From: Thysanoteuthis rhombus
Lineage: Eukaryota; Mollusca; Cephalopoda; Oegopsida; Thysanoteuthidae
Reading direction: 5' to 3'
NCBI GenBank assembly: GCA_963457665.1
Contig: OY735225.1
Location: 1,280,501-1,344,500 of the forward strand
DNA length: 64,000 nucleotides
Part shown: piece after piece, positions 49,301-58,300 of the stretch
Position numbering within the stretch: the first letter of the stretch is position 1
How the letters are laid out: each line of letters begins with the position of its first letter
Notes under the pieces: model-generated
What the model was told of the DNA's origin: nothing
Seen by the model: the letters and a program-made list of their open reading frames with translations, nothing else
Database searches by the model: none
Translations under genes and position numbers: made by a program

Positions 49301-52300
49301 ACAAAAGATTGCTCAGCAAAACTTTGAAGAGAGACAAAAGTTACGGGTCTTTAAGGAGGTACAAAAGAGGCTGTCTGCAGTCTTTTCATTTTCTCTTCCT
49401 CTTTTTTAGATGTTAACGCTTAAGCAAAACAAAAGTACTTACTGTGGTAATTTTGATATTAAAAATACCAGGTGTGCTTTGATTTGTGTCTCTTTCTCTT
49501 CCCATTTTAGGTCTATCTTAAGGCAAATTTACATATCCCTTCAATGGGTATCCTCGGGACATAACCAAGCTATATATATCTTGATCTCAAGAGACATATT
49601 TTTACAGTCTGTTCTCATTTACAATTCCTCATTAGAGATCTTGTACTCAGAGCTATATAAAAGGACCACCTTAACATTGCTGTTGTAAAGCCTAATCTTA
49701 GTTTTGAAGGTGTATTTGGACTTCTAGATTTTACGTTGTCAACTGAAAACATAGACAAAATATCATCACCCAGTAATTGTTTTTTGCACTATATACTTTA
49801 AAGAAATAAGAACATGGCAACTATTAGGAGGAGTGTATAAGAAGAAAACTCAGATAAAAAGGTACCAACCATCACTCCAATAGTGATTGTTCATAAATCA
49901 ACTTAGCTTTATACTGCTCTACAAATTCTTCAGTGATACTCAAAAATCTAGTTCATACCTGTTGAAATATGTGCATTTGTAGGTTTATATAGATTGTACA
50001 TGTACTACAATATAAATACTTCTTGTTATATATAGAAAATGTATTTGAATACAACACTCGGTGTTTTATAAATGTTAATGTCTATTTAATTTACAGTAAT
50101 ATTCAATTATCTGATTTGCAGTAGCCTACTATAAAATTACTACTTGAAAACTAAAACTCTCTGGAGAAAAGGAAAACATCAAGTTGACAATGTATAAAGA
50201 CAAAACTTAAAAAGATATCTTCAATACCATCCAAATTCTGGTTTTGTGATTTGTTTTTTCGTGGTATTTTAACTAATCTCTCAAGGAACTCAATGCCAGA
50301 ATTTTCAAAAGGGTAATAAGAAAAAAATGAAAGTATTAATTTTTGTTTAATGGTTAAAAAAATCTATTCTTTATTAAATCAAAAAATTTTCCATATTTTG
50401 CTGATCCCAAATCCTGATGGGATACCTTTGTCCCATTAGATATTCATCTAGGATAGTTCATTTTTGTAATGAAACTTCCTTCAGTTGCACATTATTGTGA
50501 GGATTAGATCAGAATGAGACCCTGCCATTTTATTTAACAGTTTGGTTAACTTGAGTTTCTATCCTTGAGATGAAAAGATGCCTTTGGCTTGTATCATATT
50601 TTCCTCATGGATTATATATCCTGTAGGCAAATCTATTATTCTCCCACTTGATATGGCCTTATACATCTTTTTACAGCATTCCAGCTCTATTCACAATCCA
50701 GTACCTTCAACTAAATTGACCTGTCTTTTTGTGTGGAAAAAATAGTCTCTTGACCTTGAGTCAGAATTTGGTTCAATAAAGTTATTACCAAAAGATGGTT
50801 CCTTAAAATACCCCTTTTAGAAAAATTCACTAGAGCTAATCGATCAGATAGAAGAAACTTCATTATTATAACAGATTTAAACTTTATTTTTGATGAAATT
50901 TTAAAAGGAAGTGACTATTTTCAGATACACTGTAATTTAAAAAAAATTGTGCTTGAAATTTCCTGAGAAAAATTTTGAATAAGTTGCTTTGTTTTCTAGT
51001 GACCCAAATATTTTTCTTTTTCCCAGTAATGCTTACATTCTCTTCATAACCTCTGCTTTTTTCATTGTCGTTTGCTTCTGTGTTTTTTATAAGTGACAAA
51101 ATTCCATTTTTTAAAATAAACATAATAGCAGTGAAAAGCCTAAATTTTCAATGCATTAGTCCATTGTTTCCAGAAAACAATTTACTCATCTGCATTTTTA
51201 CTTTCTTTTCCTGAAATTGCTCAAACTGTTTGCTGCTAAGCATGAATTAATGTTGTAACACCTGTGCAAGGTTTTTCTCATAAACAAAATGATGAAAATT
51301 GAAAGTCTTCATTATATGTTTAAAACAAATCCTTTCATACAAATCAACTAATATGTACCATAGAATATCTAATAAATGTCATAAATGCATAAATGTATGT
51401 AATAAAATACAAGTTATCCCAACCATGACACTGGACTTTCTCAGTGCAGTTATTTTGTATATAGCAGCTGACAGGATAAAGGAAGCAACCTTATCTCACA
51501 ATCGTTATGCAGGCATAATATACTGTTACCACTTGCCATTTGTGGGTTTTACATTTGTGATAAAGTCTTGAATAATCTGATAGGAATATTTTCAGAACTT
51601 TTGCAATGAACTGCAAAAAACTGCATTTTGAAAATATGCTGTACTGTATGAATAGAATGTAAAAAGTTCAGGAAATCATAAATGCATGTATATTCATAAT
51701 ATAGTAACTACTGCAGACTTTCCCCAAGATGTGAAATGTGTCGTTAAGAACAATGTGAACTTGTAATCTATTAATCATATTGGAATAATCTTGGAGTAGT
51801 TAATAAGAAGGATTGTAGAAAATAATCAACTAAAAATTATTTATGAAAACAATAAAAAACCTAGAGATGATTATGGTTGAAAACTTATTTATACTCGTAA
51901 AACCACTTAATCAGGAGAAGTTTTTCCAATTCACTGTACTGCAGTTTTATGAAATATATATTTTTTGTCTATTAACTGAGTATTGTTTTTTTACTGTTTG
52001 CTTTACTGAGATAATTTTGAGATGATAAAATGTTTGGTCATCAAAAAGTTTATGGTACAAGATTAATGTTCTTAGGGACTGAAAAGATTGGGCGGCAACA
52101 AAAAATCTTTTACGATTTGGTGCATTTTGGGGGCTATAATCTTGAAAATTTGCATGAATACACTATTAGGCATCATCTAAAAAAAGTTTCTTTTTGTTTT
52201 TTGTTTTTTCAAAAAATGTTTTCCTGGGGTCTCTTTGGTTATTTGGGGCCTTTTTTTTTATTTTTAGATAATTTCACTTGAAGATCAATTTTTAAAAAAT

Positions 52301-55300
52301 AACTGCTGTTGAAGATCTCTTTTCTTTTTTCTTTTTTCTTCAAGATGAATTTAGGTAAATTTTGTAGATAATTAGTTCTTGTACACACAATCTACTGTGA
52401 TTCATTTATGTGAAGAACAGATATTAGTTTTAGCTGTTGATCAGCTGATATCCAGAAAGTATTTACTGTTATTTCTTTGAAAGTTGCATCAATTGATTCT
52501 GACAAAAATGGAATTTTAATTTGCTTATTAAAGCTCACTTCCTTGCTGCTTTTGCTTTTTTTCTATTGATGTAATTATTTTAATTTTAGGTGAGTATTTT
52601 GTATAATCAGCCAGTCACTTCACTTGATAGGTTGATAAGACAATTTCTGAGATTAGGAATTATTGTCGTCAAGCCTGAGTTGACTTTGTTTTTCAACCAT
52701 GACAAGATCAACAAAAACAAGGAGAACAATATTTGTCAAATTTAGGGGAGTAAAAATTAACATTCCACTACCATGATTTGAAATCACAACCAACTGATTA
52801 GTAATCATGTCTTTTACTGACTGAACTAAATTGACGGGTCTTACATATCTACCAAAATTAATGCTACAAATTTCATTCTTATGAATAAATATATCTATAC
52901 GGGAAAAAAAAATATTTTTATAATTTTTCATCTATTTTATATACAAAACAAAAGTTCCAGTAATCATCTTCAGTCAGAATAGAAGTAGGAGAGGAATATG
53001 ACCTTGTAGCAACCAAGTTTGTTATACACTGAATCATTCAAACTGGTGTCCTCATCTTGGTTGTTTTAGTCACAATATTGCAGTCATTGTACCCTTTTTT
53101 CAATCCATAGAATTAGATTTTTCTCATTCCACTGCTAGGGTAATATCTCGTATTAGTTTATTGTTAGTTGATTTGTCCGAGTGGATATGAGAATTTGTTA
53201 AGTGTATGCAGCTTACCTGGTGGTCATGAGTTCAATCCATGGATCAGGCAGTGAAATCCATATACTTTGATCTTAAGGAAGGGACAGAGGTGGCATCACT
53301 TTCATTAATATTCTCTAGTACTAAAGAAAAATGAATTTTTTTGTTTTCCTTTTTTTTTTTAATCATATTCAATAAATTAAAACCTCAGAGATATTTCTAT
53401 GTTACAAAACACCACTGTTTGTAAATCTCTAGTTTTACTCCATTGAGTCAAACCTCTTGTTTTAATGCTATCGAAACTGACCAAAAATAGTTTACTAAGT
53501 GCTAATCTGAAATTATTTGTACTTCAAAGCAGCTAAGCTGAAATCATTCATTAGGTGAATTCCATACGAGATTTGACTTGCATAGGCATTTATTCTTATG
53601 AAAAATTTCTTTTTCTTACAAGTCAAGAAATACCAGGATTTTTGTAAAAATGCGTTAGAATGATTTAAGCATAGATTGCTATTTTGCTTTAATTACTTTT
53701 TCTTGTTCTTTTCTCTTTTAGAATAAACAAATCCAACAGGAACCAAATATGTAAGTAATACTGAATAAGTGTTTGTGTTGAGCATCAACTCAATAATGGT
53801 CCATCTTTTATGTTTTATTATGTTGTGTTTATAAAAGATTACAAATGACTAAATGGAAGTATCAAAAATCTATGAAGAGATGCATTGTGCAAAATGTCAG
53901 TCAAATATTATTCATTTTTGGTACAAGGCAATCCGAACAAAAGTGGGTGATATCTATTTGTTTATTTGTAAACATAACAGAATGAAATTAATGCAGTCTT
54001 TTTTTATTATGTACTGCTAGCTTTAAAATTCTAAATTATATATTCTGAAGCAATATCAATAGACGTCTCTTTTCTGAGAATTATGGTTTTCTATTTGCAG
54101 GCAAAAGCCTAAAAAATCTGTTACTCAGGTTCTCAAAGAAATTGGTGTTAAGGATGAAGAAGCCCAGAATAAGGAAGACAGTGGAGCAAATGCAAAAGGG
54201 TAAATGGAATTTGATAGAAGAATTTTCTATTTGATCGAATGAAAAAAATATAGCTTAACTCTTAAATTCTTAGAAAGGAAATGGAATGTCAATTTCAAGG
54301 GAAATAACTTCTGATTGAAATCATCTCCCTCTTGGCTAGTCTGGAGGCAGAGGTTAAAAAAAGCAACAAAGATTACTGACTGGATCAAAGAGTATTACAA
54401 ATGATTTAATGCATTATTACTTCTCCATCTTGAAACCTTTTTTTACCTTCACTTCTTGGTGTATTTCAGAGATGGTGATATTAATAGGAACAAAGAAACT
54501 GTTGACAAGGTAAGATCCAATTAATTATCTTGTACTTCATTATTTTTGATGCCAGTAGTTCTCAAACTTTATTGTATGATGGCACATTGAGAAATATATT
54601 TGAAAGAATCATTTATATCAGCATATTGATTTATGTTCTCACCATCCTTGAGTCTCTGACCTGTTTCAAAAGTTGAGATCTCACAAAACCACCAGATCAG
54701 CCACTCTGTGGTAGAAGCAGGACAGACTCAATACTCATACTGGACATATTCAAGCATGAAATACATGTTTGTGTATTTGGGAAAATTTAAGGTGCACACT
54801 TGGAAGATAGTTCCCACACGTTGTTGTGCCATGACATACAGCTTGAGAACCACTGCACTGTGTGATTGTGTGAAGAAGCGTAACTGTTATCATCATGGAA
54901 ATCTTTCTTACCATAAAATCCTATCAAATTCCATTGCATTGTCTTATTTTACTATCAACAGCTTTCTTATTAATATTCTTTGTTTTGAAAAAGACAAACT
55001 GTTTTATTCCTAAGATCATGCCAAAATATATTAAAAAATTCCTCTGAAATATTCCGTATAATTCATAGAGAAAAAACTAACTTTATATCTGATGCAAAAA
55101 TGTTTTGGTGAGAAAAATGGATATGAAAACTATTTTGATATCAGAAATAATCAAAATCTCTAAAAAGATTCATTGGAACAGAATTATTTTAGGATCTGTT
55201 TGCAGAATTTCTTGGTAATCTTATGAACAGCTTTTGGGTTGTCTCTACACACATTTTCAACTCGGATTTTCAGTTTTAACTCTTGAATTCATACAAAGAA

Positions 55301-58300
55301 ATAGAATATCAATTTCAAGGGAAATAATTCCTGATGAGAATTATCTCCCTTTGACCATTTAGTGAATTTGTGTTATTCATTGAAGAGTTCCACAATCAAT
55401 TATAAGCAGTTTCAAGTAGTTTATGGATTTAAAAGTTTTTTTAAAATTTTTTTATTTCTAAGCGAAACTATTATTACTATAAAAAGTTTCCAAAATGAGC
55501 ATCCTTTACTTGTTAGACCGGGAGAAAAAAAAAACTCGTCAAGGTACTAATTGATAGATAATTATTCTCGCTTCTATCCGAGAACCAACAATCCCAAACT
55601 TACAAATTCCAATCTTGTCTCTTTCAAATAGAAAACGGAAAATTCCCCCCCTGCAGCATCTGTAGATGATGCTGGCCCCAGTCGATCTCGTTGGAGTCAG
55701 AAGGAGAGTATTCATCTTGAAGATCTTCCACTTCAAGATACACTTGCAGGTAAAAAAATCAGTGTCATAAAGGACACCCCATTTCAATACAACATTTGTA
55801 CAAGGTATGTCCAGAAAGTATCCAGCCACCCAATATTAACAACAACGGTAAAACAAGTCTGGTTTATCACTTGATAGAAACTGTCATGTGACAAATATCT
55901 TCTGGCAGCATGCCATGATGGGGGTGATCAATCAAAAGATTGGAATGAGTGGTGATCGATAAATTACTTCTGTTGCCTTTTATTGAATCGTTGAATAAAT
56001 TGAATTTTCTAAAATCAAGTGGGCACAAATTTGTGACCAGTTTAGCATGAACGTTCATTGTAAATTGATCCCCTCAACTAAAAACCTTTTTTGGAAGGGA
56101 ATTTTAAAAAAAACATATTTTCTAGAATCAATAAGGTGTAAATGTTTAGATTTTCAGCTCTCTTAGCTCCATCGGTACGCATCATATATCCATACATATC
56201 CAGCCAGCCTGACCTGCTTAGAAACTGGAGAAACCTATTTTAATAGTCTTTCTAACAGTTTAGGTATTTCACTTCTAAGTACTCCCCTTCAAACCTCATA
56301 CATTTGTTTCAGTCTCCTTTTCACTCTTCAAAACACTCTGCTAAGTCGTCTTTCAGAACAGCCATCAGCTATCTGATCACGTTCTCCTTAATCTCGTCCG
56401 CAATCTGAACTCATTTCTCTTTCAACAGCAAAAAAACAGAAGTTTCAGGGAACCAAACTGGACTTTAAGGGGGTGGACAATCAGGGTTGATGCAATATTT
56501 TGCAAAAAGACAAAACAGGAGACCTGAAGAATGACTCGCTCAGTCATTGTGAATGTGACTGTTACACTGTACACAAGCTTACACAATGGTGTCTCATTGC
56601 TGACTGGGTAACGCCATGAGAGCGCATTTATTTATGCATGCACAGTAAGGTCCCCTCTGATAGGTTTCATTAAGTTAAGGCTGTGCAACCTGTTATGGAT
56701 ATATTCAAAATGGCTGGATACTTTCAACAGACAGACATTTCAAATTGTTTCAAGTTAAAAGTACCAATTTTCAGATTACTCTGTTATCAAAATTTAATTC
56801 AATTCTATCAAAACAAGGATTTTTTTGATACTATTTCTTCAAAATATTCTTTTATGTTGTTGAAGTGGTCTGAATTCTAGATATAATCCTGGTTTGAATT
56901 AAATTTTGATTATGAAGTAATCTGAAAATTTGTTTATTTTTAATCAATTTTGGGGGCCAGGTTTTACATTTGATCCCTAACTAGAAAACTGTTCATAAAA
57001 ATATGAACATTTTAAAGAGGGTGTTTTTTTAAAAAACAAAAATATGTGAAGCCAATAGAGTAGCTTCTTACTTGAGGATTATTGGAATTTCTCAATGTTT
57101 GTCTGTTTTTACTGATACACTGTTTTTTCAACCTGTTTTAGATTCTGTTGAAAGAACATCAGCTATCCAGTCTCGGCAAAAATGGAAGCCTTCAGGAGAC
57201 TCTTTGATAAATGTACTACAGAATAAATCCTTATTACTGCCAACTCTGCCCACCACTCGTAAGCTTTTACTTTTTTGTGTTTTTTATTTGAGGTTTTTGA
57301 TGTGCATGCCTGCCATCTTTTCAGGTATATTGTCTTTGCTAGTCTTGTAATAAGACTACATGGCATGTATGATTTGTGGAAATCATTAGATTATCTCTTG
57401 AAGTTTTGATTAAAAAACCAAGTCATCTCAATAGCTTAGATATTTTTCAATTCATGCCTTCACTGGTGCAAGTAATAAAAGAAACAAAGAAAATACAGGT
57501 TAGGTTTTTCTTTTTTTCATTAGTAGAAGGATAATTTTATACTCACACTAGTGAGACATATGGAAATTCCATGGTTATTTTGAAAACCATAAGATATGAA
57601 ATCTACAGATCAAAACGTTCATCTCAAAGAGCATAAAATTTAAACCTTCCTTAAAAATAAATACATAATGAGAAAAACAGTAAAAATATATAACTGATTG
57701 TTTTAATTCATTGATTTGGATTTTCAGGGGGTAATATATTTGATTAATTCTATCTTAGTATTATGATATATTTTTCATCATTAATAGATAGTGCGAGTTA
57801 GGGACACAGAAACAAAGAAGCGAGAAAGAAAAAAATTACACTTTTCATTATATGGATAGATCATATACTATAGCATCAATTAATGATTTTTCCATGGAAA
57901 ACAATTTCCTCCAAAACGAATAAGTCTATGCATGTTTTTTTCAACAATATTAGACATGATTATTATTTTTAATATTATTTCTTTCATCTTAATCTCTATT
58001 GCTTTTCATCACAAATTCAAGATCATTATTTCAGAATTGTTAAGTAAGAGGTATGGATTTGAATATAAGAGGGGGGTCTGGTCAATTACTCAATAGAAAC
58101 TGTCACATGACCAATGTCTTTTGGCTGCATGCCATGTTGGAGGCGATCAATTAAAAATCGGAAAAGGGCCCAATCACCGAATGAATTACTTCTGTCCCCT
58201 TTTTTGAGCAGCGATCACTGATAATGACTGAATTAAAAAAAAAAACAAATACGAATGCTGCAAGACGCAAGCTAGGAGTTGATTTAGCATAAACTTACAT

